This document shows, piece by piece, positions 63,751 through 64,000 of a stretch of 64,000 nt of DNA. How positions within the stretch are numbered: position 1 is the first letter of the stretch; every line of letters starts with the position of its first letter. The position numbers were made by a program, and so were the translations under genes. The stretch comes from Orychophragmus violaceus (taxonomy: Eukaryota; Streptophyta; Magnoliopsida; Brassicales; Brassicaceae), in the NCBI GenBank assembly GCA_030180135.1, contig CM058239.1, positions 76,081,823 through 76,145,822 on the forward strand. The letters are read 5' to 3'. The notes under the pieces were generated by a model. The model ran no database searches. It had not been told where the DNA came from and saw only the letters and a program-made list of their open reading frames with translations.

Positions 63751-64000
63751 TGTTAGAATATGAAGATTTGGTTGAGAGAATGAAGTAGAATCAGGAAGAA
63801 TTGAAGAGAGAAGCATAGAAACCTTATTAGGGTTCTTGCGCCGAGTAGAGAGAGAGTGAGAGAGATAAAGAGTTTCAGAGAAGAATAATTCTCTTATTAG
63901 ACAAAATGAGAGACTTTACAAGAGTTATATATGTATAAGACTAGGGCTACACTCTAAACAAACAATAAACATAAGACAAAGAGGAAAAGAGGCAGAGAAA
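63751..64000 (-). repeat. COP-11: copia-type LTR, partial (runs off right edge)
   Basis: Begins TGTTAGAATATGAAG, related to COP-7 and in the plus-strand view of a minus-oriented LTR (GTTCTTGCGCCGAG-type block then GA repeats at 63845-63865). AAATC (63746-63750) would be its target duplication. Confidence 0.7.

Larger units (their letters stand above)
60009..64000 (+). mobile_element. COP-10: coding-less LTR element with copia-type ends
   Basis: LTR 60009-61379 (1371 bp), primer site 61380-61391, a 1.5 kb interior without coding capacity, and a second LTR from 62900 interrupted by COP-11 at 63751. The last 140 bp of the interior match the 3' UTR of COP-1 to -5: CTCTTTTTCCC, stem-loop 1, TTTTTAATGAGGTA, stem-loop 2, purine tract. 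It is therefore a non-autonomous derivative that a related copia could mobilise. Confidence 0.9.

Overview
The window is a plant transposon graveyard with no recognisable host gene, tRNA or rRNA. Everything I can assign is LTR retrotransposon: Ty1/copia elements with methionine-tRNA-type primer sites (TGGTATCAGAGC), Ty3/gypsy elements with the same type of primer site, and Athila-like gypsy elements whose primer site matches the 3' end of tRNA-Asp. The mix of families suggests pericentromeric heterochromatin of a Brassicaceae plant; the species is not determinable by eye. I name the elements GYP-1 to -4, COP-1 to -11 and ATH-1 to -3.

Left nest (1-37527). The core is GYP-2, a minus-strand gypsy element whose pieces lie at 5904-6667, 12455-13952, 30231-31124 and 36696-37527. 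Inserted into it are COP-1 (2777-5903, itself interrupted by GYP-1, which runs off the left edge), COP-2 (6668-12454, TSD GGGAT), COP-3 (13953-30230, TSD GCCTA) and COP-5 (31125-36695, TSD TTTTG). COP-3 carries two further insertions: COP-4 (14026-19579, TSD GAAGA) inside its 5' LTR and ATH-1 (22763-27956, TSD ATGAG) inside pol. COP-4 has a 1466-codon gag-pol with no stop and all catalytic motifs; it is the only element that looks capable of encoding its own transposition.

Middle (37528-46881). A gypsy Pol tail, a minus-strand copia RT scrap and a broken plus-strand copia (COP-6) are joined by rearrangement. An Athila-like element, ATH-2, follows with a 5'-truncated left LTR; it keeps gag and protease remnants but has no reverse transcriptase or integrase.

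Right nest (46882-64000). GYP-4 holds ATH-3, which holds COP-7, which holds COP-8, which holds both COP-9 (52594-59679, TSD GAAAG, identical 668-bp LTRs, intact gag, ruined pol) and COP-10. COP-10 has 1371-bp LTRs and no coding capacity, and is in turn interrupted by COP-11 at the right edge.

The most interesting signals lie in non-coding parts. (1) The copia elements carry two successive stem-loops just before the polypurine tract; their arms differ between subfamilies but stay complementary, and the first has a nearly constant loop. The coding-less COP-10 retains both. (2) The Athila-like elements share a dispersed dyad, consensus TGCATCGATCGACAC, usually in pairs about 21-23 bp apart, in LTRs, leader and coding sequence, and in two different reading frames of one ORF. 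(3) All ten differences I see between the two COP-10 LTRs are transversions. All comparisons were made by eye.
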